Positions 1 to 9,874 of a DNA stretch of 64,000 nt are shown in pieces (the stretch's first letter is position 1; the number at the start of each line of letters is the position of its first letter). Source of the DNA: Streptomyces litmocidini (GTDB lineage Bacteria > Actinomycetota > Actinomycetes > Streptomycetales > Streptomycetaceae); contig NZ_BMTQ01000013.1 in the NCBI RefSeq assembly GCF_014649755.1, forward strand, positions 62,001-126,000, given 5' to 3'. The notes under the pieces were generated by a model, which saw only the letters and a list, made by a program, of their open reading frames with translations, ran no database searches and had not been told where the DNA came from. The translations under genes and the position numbers were made by a program.

Positions 1-224
1 CGTGACGGGCGACGGGCGGGCCACCGCGCGGAGGGGAGCGGCCCCGCCCGCGTCGGCACCCACCTCCACCCACCCCGGCGCGGGCGGGTCGGGGGGCAAT
101 CCGTACTGGTCCGTACGTGTCGGTACGTGTCCGACGTGGACCACTCGGGTATGAAACATGATCGACCCGGCCGCTTCACGGCGGCGGTCTTGCTCCGGGG
201 TGTGACGGGGCTTACGTTCTCCTC

Positions 225-249
225 CTACGCACCGCGTCTACGTGCGTAG
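225..249. promoter_or_regulatory. Inverted repeat upstream of the pyrimidine/hydantoin operon (possible operator)
   Basis: CTACGCAC at 225-232 is mirrored by GTGCGTAG at 242-249, a perfect 8-bp inverted repeat with a 9-nt spacer. A second, overlapping symmetry is TCTACG-TG-CGTAGA at 237-250. The pair lies 34 bp before the first ATG of the operon, where a repressor or activator would act. The binding protein is unknown and no regulator gene is adjacent inside the window. Confidence 0.4.
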
Positions 250-282
250 AGGCTCTCTGACGCCGCGCCGAAGGAGCAGCTC

Positions 283-1125
283 ATGACCCACGTCGTACGC
301 GCCGCACTCGTCCAGGCCACCTGGACCGGCGACACCGAATCCATGATCGCCAAACACGAGGAGCACGCCCGCGAGGCCGCCCGGCAGGGCGCCAAGGTGA
401 TCGGCTTCCAAGAGGTCTTCAACGCGCCCTACTTCTGCCAGGTCCAGGAGCCCGAGCACTACCGCTGGGCCGAGCCCGTCCCCGACGGCCCGACCGTCCG
501 CCGGATGCGGGACCTCGCCCGCGAGACCGGCATGGTGATCGTCGTCCCCGTCTTCGAGGTCGAGGGCGAGGGCTTCTACTACAACACCGCCGCCGTGATC
601 GACGCCGACGGCAGCTACCTCGGCAAGTACCGCAAGCACCACATCCCCCAGGTCAAGGGCTTCTGGGAGAAGTACTACTTCCGTCCGGGCAACGCCGGCT
701 GGCCGGTCTTCGACACCGCCGTCGGACGGGTCGGCGTCTACATCTGCTACGACCGCCACTTCCCGGAGGGCTGGCGCCAACTCGGCCTCAACGGAGCGCA
801 GTTGGTCTACAACCCCTCGGCCACCCACCGCGGGCTCTCCTCCTACCTCTGGCAGCTGGAGCAGCCCGCCGCCGCCGTCGCCAACGAGTACTTCGTCGCC
901 GCCATCAACCGCGTCGGCATCGAGGAGTACGGCGACAACGACTTCTACGGCACCAGCTACTTCGTCGACCCGCGCGGTCAGTTCGTCGGCGACGTCGCCT
1001 CCGACAAGGCCGAGGAACTCGTCGTCCGCGACCTCGACTTCGGCCTCATCGAGCAGGTGCGCCAGCAGTGGGCCTTCTACCGGGACCGCCGCCCCGACGC
1101 GTACGACGGGCTGGTGCGGCCGTGA
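283..1125 (+). CDS. Nitrilase-superfamily amidohydrolase, probable N-carbamoyl-beta-alanine amidohydrolase (beta-ureidopropionase)
   Basis: This 280-residue protein is a carbon-nitrogen hydrolase of the nitrilase superfamily. The catalytic triad is visible: Glu44 in GFQEVF, Lys118 in KYRKHHIP and Cys155 in VYICYDRHFPE. In reductive pyrimidine degradation such an enzyme hydrolyses N-carbamoyl-beta-alanine to beta-alanine, CO2 and ammonia; in hydantoin use it would cleave N-carbamoyl amino acids. The ATG is preceded by GAAGGAGC. Its stop overlaps the GTG of the aminotransferase gene (GTGA), so the two are translationally coupled. The dihydropyrimidinase two genes downstream makes the carbamoyl substrate, which supports the assignment. 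Substrate range within the family is inferred from context. Confidence 0.85.
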   Translation: MTHVVRAALVQATWTGDTESMIAKHEEHAREAARQGAKVIGFQEVFNAPYFCQVQEPEHYRWAEPVPDGPTVRRMRDLARETGMVIVVPVFEVEGEGFYYNTAAVIDADGSYLGKYRKHHIPQVKGFWEKYYFRPGNAGWPVFDTAVGRVGVYICYDRHFPEGWRQLGLNGAQLVYNPSATHRGLSSYLWQLEQPAAAVANEYFVAAINRVGIEEYGDNDFYGTSYFVDPRGQFVGDVASDKAEELVVRDLDFGLIEQVRQQWAFYRDRRPDAYDGLVRP

Positions 1126-2405
1126 GCAGCCTGTACGACCGGCACAAGGCCGTCATCCCCGACTGGATCGCCCTCTACTACCGCGACCCCATCGAGATCA
1201 CCCACGGCGAGGGCCGCCACGTCTGGGACGCCCACGGGCGCAAGTACCTCGACTTCTTCGGCGGCATCCTCACCACCATGACCGCCCACGCCCTGCCCGA
1301 GGTCACCAAGGCCGTCGCCGAGCAGGCCGGGCGGATCATCCACTCCTCGACCCTCTACCTCAACCGCCCCATGGTGGAGCTCGCCGAGCGGGTCGCCGGC
1401 CTCTCCGGCATCCCCGACGCCCGCGTCTTCTTCACCACCTCCGGCACCGAGGCCAACGACGCCGCCCTGCTCCTCGCCACCACGTACCGCGGCTCGAACC
1501 AGATCCTGGCGATGCGCAACAGCTACCACGGCCGCTCCTTCTCCACCGTCGGCATCACCGGCAACCGCGCCTGGTCGCCCACGGGCCTCTCGCCGCTCCA
1601 GACCCTGTACGTGCACGGCGGCGTCCGCGGCCGCGGTCCGTACGCCGGGCTCACCGACGAGCGTTTCATCGAGGCGTGCGTCGCGGACCTGGAGGACATG
1701 CTCGGCCAGACCCGCGCGGGCGTCGCCGCCCTCATCGCCGAACCGATCCAGGGCGTCGGCGGCTTCACCTCCCCGCCCGACGGCCTCTACGCCGCCTTCC
1801 GCCGCGTCCTCGACCGGCACGGCATCCTCTGGATCTCCGACGAGGTGCAGACCGGCTGGGGCCGCACCGGCGAGCACTTCTGGGGCTGGCAGGCCCACGG
1901 GCAGGCGGGCCCGCCCGACGTCCTCACCTTCGCCAAGGGCATCGGCAACGGCATGTCCATCGGCGGCGTCGTCGCCCGCGCCGAGGTCATGAACTGCCTG
2001 GACGCCAACTCCATCTCCACCTTCGGCGGTTCGCCGATCACCATGGCCGCCGGGCTGGCCAACCTCTCCCACCTCCTGGAGCACGACCTCCAGGGCAACG
2101 CCCGCCGCGTCGGCGGCCTCCTCATCGAGCGCGTCCGGGCCGCCGCGGCGGGGGTCGCGGAGGTGCGGGAGGTCCGCGGCCGCGGTCTGATGATCGGCAT
2201 CGAGCTCACCGAACCGGGCACCGACCGGGCGAACCCGGACGCGGCCGCCGCCGTCCTGGAGACCGCCCGCGAGAACGGCCTGCTCATCGGCAAGGGCGGC
2301 GGCCACGACACCAGCACCCTGCGCATCGCCCCACCGCTCTCGCTCACCGTCGCCGAGGCCGAGGAAGGCGCCGCGATCCTCGAACAGTCCCTCAGGTCCC
2401 TCTAG
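1122..2405 (+). CDS. Class III PLP-dependent aminotransferase, probably acting on beta-alanine or a related omega-amino acid
   Basis: This 427-residue protein is a fold-type I, class III aminotransferase. Visible marks are the SGTEAND cofactor-phosphate motif, the ISDEVQTGWGRTG motif and the Schiff-base lysine at about residue 272 in TFAKGIGNG. I chose the GTG at 1122 because it overlaps the upstream stop as GTGA; a longer frame from 1068 would lie inside the previous gene. In this operon it would take the beta-alanine (or D-beta-aminoisobutyrate) released by the ureidopropionase and transfer the amino group to pyruvate or 2-oxoglutarate, giving malonate semialdehyde. A role as alanine-glyoxylate aminotransferase-like enzyme is a close alternative from the family. 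Confidence 0.85.
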   Translation: MSSLYDRHKAVIPDWIALYYRDPIEITHGEGRHVWDAHGRKYLDFFGGILTTMTAHALPEVTKAVAEQAGRIIHSSTLYLNRPMVELAERVAGLSGIPDARVFFTTSGTEANDAALLLATTYRGSNQILAMRNSYHGRSFSTVGITGNRAWSPTGLSPLQTLYVHGGVRGRGPYAGLTDERFIEACVADLEDMLGQTRAGVAALIAEPIQGVGGFTSPPDGLYAAFRRVLDRHGILWISDEVQTGWGRTGEHFWGWQAHGQAGPPDVLTFAKGIGNGMSIGGVVARAEVMNCLDANSISTFGGSPITMAAGLANLSHLLEHDLQGNARRVGGLLIERVRAAAAGVAEVREVRGRGLMIGIELTEPGTDRANPDAAAAVLETARENGLLIGKGGGHDTSTLRIAPPLSLTVAEAEEGAAILEQSLRSL

Positions 2406-2424
2406 CCGGCAGGGGAGAAGTCCC

Positions 2425-3828
2425 GTGAGCACCCGTACCCTCATCCGCGGCGGCCTCGTCGTCACCGCCGCCGACGAACTCCACGCCGACGTGCTGATCG
2501 AGGACGGCCGCGTCGTCGCCCTCGCCGCCCACGGCTCGGACACGGCGGCCGGCTGGACCGCCGACCGGACCGTCGACGCCACCGACCGCTACGTGCTGCC
2601 CGGTGGCGTCGACGCCCACACCCACATGGAGCTGCCCTTCGGCGGCACCTCCGCCTCCGACACCTTCGAGACCGGCACCCGCGCCGCCGCCTGGGGCGGC
2701 ACCACCACCATCGTCGACTTCGCCGTCCAGAGCGTCGGCCACAGCCTGCGCGAAGGACTCGACACCTGGTACGCCAAGGCCGACGGCAACTGTGTGATCG
2801 ACTACGCCTTCCACATGATCCTCTCCGACGTGAACGAGCAGACGCTCAAGGAGATGGACAAGCTCGTCCAGGAGGGCATCAGCTCCTTCAAGCTCTTCAT
2901 GGCCTACCCCGGCGTCTTCTACAGCGACGACGGCCGGATCCTGCGCGCCATGCAGCGCTCCGCCGACAACGGCGGGCTGATCATGATGCACGCGGAGAAC
3001 GGCATCGCGATCGACGTCCTGGTGGAGCAGGCCCTCGCCCGGGGCGAGACGGACCCGCGCTACCACGGAGAGGTGCGCAAGGCCCTGCTGGAGGCGGAGG
3101 CCACGCACCGGGCGATCCAGCTGGCACGAGTGGCGGGCGCCCCGCTCTACGTCGTCCACGTCTCCGCCGAGGAGGCCGTCGCCGAGATCGCCGCCGCCCG
3201 CGACAAGGGCCTGCCGGTCTTCGGCGAGACCTGCCCGCAGTACCTGTTCCTCTCCACCGACAACCTGGCGGAGCCGGGCTTCGAGGGCGCCAAGTACGTG
3301 TGCTCGACGCCGCTGCGGCCGAAGGAGCACCAGGCGGCCCTGTGGCGCGGGCTGCGGACCAACGACCTCCAGGTGGTCTCCACCGACCACTGCCCGTTCT
3401 GCTTCGTGGGCCAGAAGGACCTCGGGCGCGGCGACTTCTCCAAGATCCCCAACGGCCTGCCGGGCGTGGAGAACCGCATGGACCTCCTCCACCAGGCCGT
3501 CGTCGACGGGCACATCAGCCGCCGCCGCTGGATCGAGATCGCCTGCGCCACCCCGGCCCGGATGTTCGGCCTCTACCCGCAGAAGGGCACGATCGCGCCG
3601 GGCGCCGACGCGGACATCGTCATCTACGACCCGCACGCGACCCAGATCCTGTCGGCCGAGACCCACCACATGAACGTCGACTACTCCGCGTACGAGGGGA
3701 AGAGGGTCACCGGCCAGGTGGAGACGGTCCTCTCGCGCGGCGAACCGGTCATCGAGCAGCGGAAGTTCACCGGTCGAGCCGGCCACGGCGCCTTCACCCC
3801 GCGCGCCACCTGTCAGTACCTGAACTAG
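2425..3828 (+). CDS. hydA: Dihydropyrimidinase / D-hydantoinase
   Basis: This 467-residue amidohydrolase opens the ring of dihydrouracil, dihydrothymine or hydantoins to N-carbamoyl amino acids. The two-metal site can be read in order: HTH in DAHTHMELPF, the carbamylated lysine in SSFKLFMAYPG, the histidines in MMHAENG and VVHVSAEE, and the aspartate in STDHCPFC. Length matches the family. The GTG at 2425 sits just after AGGGGAGAAG. The gene is 19 bp after the aminotransferase and 10 bp before the LLM oxidoreductase, within one transcription unit. The distinction between dihydropyrimidinase and hydantoinase cannot be made from sequence alone. Confidence 0.92.
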   Translation: MSTRTLIRGGLVVTAADELHADVLIEDGRVVALAAHGSDTAAGWTADRTVDATDRYVLPGGVDAHTHMELPFGGTSASDTFETGTRAAAWGGTTTIVDFAVQSVGHSLREGLDTWYAKADGNCVIDYAFHMILSDVNEQTLKEMDKLVQEGISSFKLFMAYPGVFYSDDGRILRAMQRSADNGGLIMMHAENGIAIDVLVEQALARGETDPRYHGEVRKALLEAEATHRAIQLARVAGAPLYVVHVSAEEAVAEIAAARDKGLPVFGETCPQYLFLSTDNLAEPGFEGAKYVCSTPLRPKEHQAALWRGLRTNDLQVVSTDHCPFCFVGQKDLGRGDFSKIPNGLPGVENRMDLLHQAVVDGHISRRRWIEIACATPARMFGLYPQKGTIAPGADADIVIYDPHATQILSAETHHMNVDYSAYEGKRVTGQVETVLSRGEPVIEQRKFTGRAGHGAFTPRATCQYLN

Positions 3829-3838
3829 GAGAACGACG

Positions 3839-4855
3839 TTGGACTTCGGACTCGTCCTGCAGACCGACCCGCCCGCCTCGCAGGTCGTGGGCCTGATGCG
3901 CCGGGCGGAGCGCAACGGCTTCCGCTACGGCTGGACCTTCGACTCCGCCGTGCTGTGGCAGGAGCCCTTCGTCATCTACAGCCAGATCCTCGAACACACC
4001 ACCAAGCTCCACGTCGGGCCGATGGTGACCAACCCCGGCACCCGTACGTGGGAGGTCACCGCCTCCACCTTCGCCACCCTCAACGACATGTACGGCAACC
4101 GGACCGTGTGCGGCATCGGCCGCGGCGACTCCGCCATGCGCGTCGCCGGCCGCAAGCCGAACACCCTCGCCCGCCTCGGCGAGGCCATCGAGGTCATCCG
4201 CGACCTCGCCGAGGGCCGGGAGGCCGAGGTCGACGGCAGCCCGATCCGCATCCCGTGGGTGAGGGACGGGAAGCTGCCGGTGTGGATGGCGGCCTACGGC
4301 CCCAAGGCCCTCGCCCTGGCCGGGCAGAAGGCCGACGGCTTCATCCTCCAGCTCGCCGACCCCTTCCTGGCCGAGTGGATGGTCAAGGCCGTCCGGCAGG
4401 CCGCCACGGACGCCGGCCGCGACCCCGACGCCCTCACCATCTGCGTCGCCGCCCCCGCGTACGTGACGGCCGACGACTCCCCGGAGGCCCTGGCCCACGC
4501 CCGGGACCAGTGCCGCTGGTTCGGCGGCATGGTCGGCAACCACGTCGCCGACCTGGTCGCCAAGTACGGCGAGCACTCCTCGATGGTGCCGGACGAGCTC
4601 ACCGCGTACATCAAGAACCGGCAGGGCTACGACTACTCCCACCACGGCCGCGCCGACAACCCCGACACCGCCTTCGTCCCCGACGAGATCGTCGACCGCT
4701 TCTGCCTCCTGGGCCCCGCCGAGGCCCACGTCGACAAGCTCCGCCACCTCAAGAGCCTGGGAGTCGACCAGTTCGCCGTCTACGACATGCACGACAACCG
4801 CGAGGGCACCATCGACGCGTACGGCTCCGACGTCATCCCCGCGATCGGCCCGTAG
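3839..4855 (+). CDS. LLM-class F420-dependent oxidoreductase (TIGR03842-like, dihydropyrimidinase-associated)
   Basis: This 338-residue protein is a luciferase-like TIM-barrel oxidoreductase. The N-terminal strand reads DFGLVLQTDPP and a typical LLM stretch is AAYGPKALALAGQKADGFILQ. The start is a TTG at 3839, placed by the upstream AGGAG and the 10-bp gap to the hydantoinase stop. I recall a subfamily of F420 oxidoreductases that recurs next to dihydropyrimidinases, and this protein fits it. Its role in the pathway is unproven. No dihydropyrimidine dehydrogenase is encoded in the window, so one possibility is that it carries out the redox step on the pyrimidine ring. A side-reaction on malonate semialdehyde-type products is another. 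Confidence 0.8.
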   Translation: MDFGLVLQTDPPASQVVGLMRRAERNGFRYGWTFDSAVLWQEPFVIYSQILEHTTKLHVGPMVTNPGTRTWEVTASTFATLNDMYGNRTVCGIGRGDSAMRVAGRKPNTLARLGEAIEVIRDLAEGREAEVDGSPIRIPWVRDGKLPVWMAAYGPKALALAGQKADGFILQLADPFLAEWMVKAVRQAATDAGRDPDALTICVAAPAYVTADDSPEALAHARDQCRWFGGMVGNHVADLVAKYGEHSSMVPDELTAYIKNRQGYDYSHHGRADNPDTAFVPDEIVDRFCLLGPAEAHVDKLRHLKSLGVDQFAVYDMHDNREGTIDAYGSDVIPAIGP

Positions 4856-5193
4856 TCCGGAGCCGTCGCACCGCGGGGCGGCGATCTCCGCCGGCGTGAT
4901 CGAGGCGTGGCCGACCCCACGGGCGCCGGCGTCGGGGTGCCTCTCGATCACCAGCACGCAGGGGGACGGCGGCGCGTCTCAGGAGCGCGGTCGTGTCCAC
5001 GACGGAAGGACCGACAGAAACGGCAGAGCCGGAAGGGCCGCCAAGAGCGCGGGCCGCCAAGAGCGCGGGCGGCCCGGAGCGCGGGGCGCCCCGCCTCCCT
5101 TGACGCCCCTGCCCCACGGGACAAGACTCCGCACGGTCAAGAACCCCACGCCCCGCACGGCCTCGTTCCGTCCCCGAACGAAGGGTTCCGTCC
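4856..5193. other. Intergenic region before the NCS1 permease; possible gene remnant, short direct repeat and promoter
   Basis: This 338-bp gap interrupts an otherwise tight operon. The first 100 bp read on the minus strand as a short frame resembling the C-terminus of a xanthine-dehydrogenase-family large subunit, with no start or continuation. GGGCCGCCAAGAGCGC is tandemly repeated at about 5034-5068. A possible promoter is TTGACG at 5100-5105, a 17-bp spacer and AAGACT at 5123-5128, which would give the permease its own transcript. Nothing else convincing is seen. Confidence 0.35.
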
Positions 5194-6735
<1,542 letters not shown>

Positions 6736-7501
6736 GGTAGGACCAGACCCGGGTGTTCACGGCGGGGGTGTCGGTCGCGCACCCCTTCCCGTACGAGACC
6801 AGACCGACCAGGTACGGCCGTCCCGCGATCGTGTGGACCAGGGGGCCGCCGGAGTCGTACTGACAGGTGTCCCGGCCGGGCGCGTACGTGCAGAGCTGGG
6901 CGTCGGTGACCCGGGGCATGCCCCGGGCCCCGCACGTCGGGTTGCTCATGGTGCCCAGGAGCACGGTCCGCAGGACGTCGGAGGTGCGACCCCCGAAGGA
7001 GGTGGTGCCCCAGCCGGGAGCCTCGACCTGCGTGTGGTCGAAGGTGCCGTGGGCGTACCGGACGGGCAGGGCGACCGGCCGCACGTCACGGTTGAACGCC
7101 ACCGGCTCGGCCAGCCGGACCAGCGCGATGTCGTCGCGCTGGGCGGCCGGGTCGTAGTCCGGGTGCGTGAGGAAGGCGGCGGGGGTCGCGAGCACCGCGT
7201 TCGGGCTGTCGTCCCCGCGCGTCAGGTCGTGGTCGCCGAGGAGCACCCCCACGCGCGCGGTGTCGCCGTACGAGCCGGTCAGACAGTGCGCGGCGGTGAG
7301 CACGTACCGCTCGCCGACCAGGGCACCGCCGCACATCACCCGCCGCTCGGCCAGGTCCACGAGCCCCACCATGAACGGGTACTGGTGGGGCCGCGCCTCC
7401 CGGCCCCCGACGACCGCGTGCGCGGGCGGCGCGACGCCGAGGGGGCACACCGCCATCAGCGTGCCCGCGACCGCCGCCATCAGCTTCCTCGCCCGTCCCA
7501 C

Positions 7502-7792
7502 CTGATCTCCGCCCTGTCGACACCGTGTTCCCGGGGCCGGTCCCGTGCGGAGACGTTTCCGCACGTCCGTCGTCCCGGCCCGCGTGGGCATCAACGAGAC
7601 GGGCGCGACGAGGTCACCCGACGACGGGGCCGGACTGGCGACCGCGACGACGCGCATGCCGCGCCCAGTCGGTGGCCGCCCGTCACTCCACCGGGCCGGA
7701 GCCCACTCCCGCACCCACCGGGACGGCGCCCGCCCCTCGCGCCCGCCGTCGCGGGCTGCGCCCACCGGGACGGCGCCCGCCCCGCGCGGCGG
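7502..7792. other. Intergenic region with a 23-bp direct repeat
   Basis: Between the protease start and the lipoate ligase stop (both minus strand) lies a 291-bp GC-rich gap. A 23-bp direct repeat beginning CCCACCGGGACGGCG is present at 7714-7736 and again at 7761-7783. No gene is supported; the long frames here are codon-bias artefacts. The promoter of the protease gene is expected here but no clear hexamers were found. Confidence 0.4.
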
Positions 7793-8860
7793 CTACGGCA
7801 CCCGGGACGTCCATTCCCGGGTGCCGAACTTGGACTCCGCCAGGTCCTTCGCCCGGGCCAGTTCGTCCTCCGTGAGGTGCCCCTCCGCAAGCCCGTACCG
7901 CCCGCGGAAAGAGGCGATCATCCGCTCGATCACCGCCTCGCGCGGCAGCCCCGTCTGACGGCGCAGAGGATCCACGCGCTTCTTCGCGCTCTTCGTGCCC
8001 TTGTCGGAGAGCTTCTCCCGGCCGATCCTCAGCACCTCGGCCATCTTGTCCGCGTCGATGTCGTACGCCATCGTCACGTGGTGCAGCACCGCCCCCTCGC
8101 CCGCCACGAGCCGCTTCTGCGCCGCGCCCGCGATCTTCCCCGCGTCCGTGGCGATGTCGTTGAGCGGCTGGTACCAGGCCCGGATCCCCATGTCGCCGAG
8201 CGCGCCGAGCACCCAGTCGTCCAGGTAGGCGTAACTGTCGGCGAAGGACAGGCCCTGCACGAGGGCGTCGGGGACGGAGAGCGAGTACGTGATGGTGTTG
8301 CCCGGCTCGATGAACATCGCCCCGCCGCCGCTGATCCGGCGCACCACCTGGACGCCGTGCCGCTCCGCCGCCTCCGCGTCCACCTCGTTGCGCAGGGACT
8401 GGAAGCTGCCGATCACCACCGCCGGGGCGCCCCACTCCCAGACCCGCAGGGTCGGCGGGCGGCGGCCCGCCGCCACCTCGGCCGTCAGGACCTCGTCGAG
8501 CGCCATGTGCAGCGCGGGGGACTGCGGCGGTTCGTGGATCAGCTGCCAGTCGTAGTCGGTCCAGTCCGTGGCGTGGGCGAGGGCGCGCCGGACCGCGATC
8601 CCGACGCCCTCCGAGGTCAGGCCGAACATCTGCGTGCCCGGCGGGAGCGCCGCGTCGATCCGCGCGGCGAGCCCCTGGGCGTCCGTGTCGACCGGCGCGC
8701 CGTCCAGCGCCCCGTCGATCGCGAGGATCGCCTCGTCCGGTTCGAGGAAGAAGTCGCCCGCGACCCGGACGTTCCGCAGGACGCCGTCCTCGCTGTCGAG
8801 GTCGACGACCACCAGCTTTCCGCCGGGGACCTTGTACTCGCCGTGGTAGGCGCCGTGCAC
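7793..8860 (-). CDS. lplA: Lipoate-protein ligase A with an N-terminal accessory domain
   Basis: This 355-residue protein has two parts. Residues 1 to about 85 (beginning HGAYHGEYKVPGGKLVVVDL) look like the lipoate-protein ligase accessory (LplB or C-terminal) domain. Residues from about 100 onward are the biotin/lipoate A/B ligase catalytic domain, with RRISGGGAMF for the ligand loop and DAGKIAGAAQKR carrying the catalytic lysine. The enzyme would adenylate lipoate (or octanoate) and load it onto E2 or GcvH domains. In E. coli LplA the accessory domain follows the catalytic domain, so the order is swapped here. The ATG at 8860 is preceded by GGGAGGGTT on the coding strand. It is divergent from the phosphatase gene at 8975. 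Confidence 0.85.
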   Translation of the reverse strand: MHGAYHGEYKVPGGKLVVVDLDSEDGVLRNVRVAGDFFLEPDEAILAIDGALDGAPVDTDAQGLAARIDAALPPGTQMFGLTSEGVGIAVRRALAHATDWTDYDWQLIHEPPQSPALHMALDEVLTAEVAAGRRPPTLRVWEWGAPAVVIGSFQSLRNEVDAEAAERHGVQVVRRISGGGAMFIEPGNTITYSLSVPDALVQGLSFADSYAYLDDWVLGALGDMGIRAWYQPLNDIATDAGKIAGAAQKRLVAGEGAVLHHVTMAYDIDADKMAEVLRIGREKLSDKGTKSAKKRVDPLRRQTGLPREAVIERMIASFRGRYGLAEGHLTEDELARAKDLAESKFGTREWTSRVP

Positions 8861-8974
8861 GGGAACCCTCCCTGCGTGTAAGGGGTGAACTCGGCCAAAG
8901 GGTACTCCCCGGGAGAACGGGGGACGACGAGTGCGGCATACCGGTTGTCAGCGGCCCGTGCTTAGCTGGGGGAC

Positions 8975-9811
8975 ATGATCGAAGACTTCCTTGAGCAGGT
9001 CCTCGGCGGCCGTACGGCCGAGGTCGAGGAGGCCGTCCGCAAGGCGGCCGCCGCCGAGATCACGCCGCGCTTCCGGCAGCTCGCGGCCGACGACATCGTC
9101 GAGAAGAACGGGCCGCACGACCTGGTCACCGTCGCCGACCGGGCCGCCGAGGCCCATCTCACCGCGTCGCTGACGGCCCTTCTGCCCGGGTCCGTGGTCG
9201 TCGGCGAGGAGGCCGTGCACGCCGACCCCACCGTGTACGAGGAGCTGCGCGGCGACGCCCCCGTCTGGATCGTCGACCCCGTCGACGGCACCCGCCAGTT
9301 CGTCCACGGCGACCCGGCCTTCTGCACCCTCGTCGCCCTCGCCCGGCACGGCGAGGTCCTCGCCTCCTGGACCTTCGCGCCGGCCCTGGGGGAGTTCGCC
9401 GTCGCCGTGCGCGGGCGCGGCGCCACGCTCAACGGGCGGGAGATACGGTCCGGTTCGCCGGTGCCCGGCGAGGCCCTGGAGGTCGCCACCTCGCACCCCG
9501 ACTACGCCACCCCGGACCAGAAGCGCGCCCTGCTCGGCCTGCGGACCGAGGGCGTCCGTCCCCGCCCCTGCGGTTCGGCCGGTCTCGAGTACCTCGCCGT
9601 GGCGCGCGGGGAGCTGTCCGGAACCGCTTTTTCCTGGGAGTACGCCTGGGACCACGCCGCCGGCCTCCTGCTGGTCGCCGAGGCGGGCGGCACGACCACG
9701 ACGGTCGCGGGGGAGCCGTTCCGCATCACCGGGGGCAACGCCCTGCCCTTCACGACGGCCCGGGACGCGGCGACCGCCGAGCGGATCCGGACGCTCCTCG
9801 GGGGCGCGTGA
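8975..9811 (+). CDS. Inositol-monophosphatase-family phosphatase, possibly histidinol-phosphatase (HisN type)
   Basis: This 278-residue enzyme belongs to the Mg2+-dependent, Li+-sensitive phosphatase superfamily. Metal-binding motifs are in order: GEEAVHAD (Glu), WIVDPVDGTRQF (Asp-x-x-Asp-Gly-Thr) and EYAWDHAAGLLLVAEAGG (Asp). Family members hydrolyse inositol phosphates, histidinol phosphate, fructose-1,6-bisphosphate or PAP. In actinobacteria the HisN subfamily is common, but no other his gene is adjacent here, so the substrate is left open. The ATG follows TGGGGGAC at short spacing. Its expression probably comes from the 114-bp divergent region shared with the lipoate ligase. Confidence 0.75.
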   Translation: MIEDFLEQVLGGRTAEVEEAVRKAAAAEITPRFRQLAADDIVEKNGPHDLVTVADRAAEAHLTASLTALLPGSVVVGEEAVHADPTVYEELRGDAPVWIVDPVDGTRQFVHGDPAFCTLVALARHGEVLASWTFAPALGEFAVAVRGRGATLNGREIRSGSPVPGEALEVATSHPDYATPDQKRALLGLRTEGVRPRPCGSAGLEYLAVARGELSGTAFSWEYAWDHAAGLLLVAEAGGTTTTVAGEPFRITGGNALPFTTARDAATAERIRTLLGGA

Positions 9812-9874
9812 GGCGCGCTCTCCCACCCGCCTATCCTGGGACCCCTGGCCATCGGCTGACGAAGGAGCCCGAAG

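Noticed and set aside
1077..2582. Long minus-strand frame opposite the aminotransferase
   Set aside because: Gly/Val/Asp-rich shadow of the real plus-strand gene, with no motif or start site.
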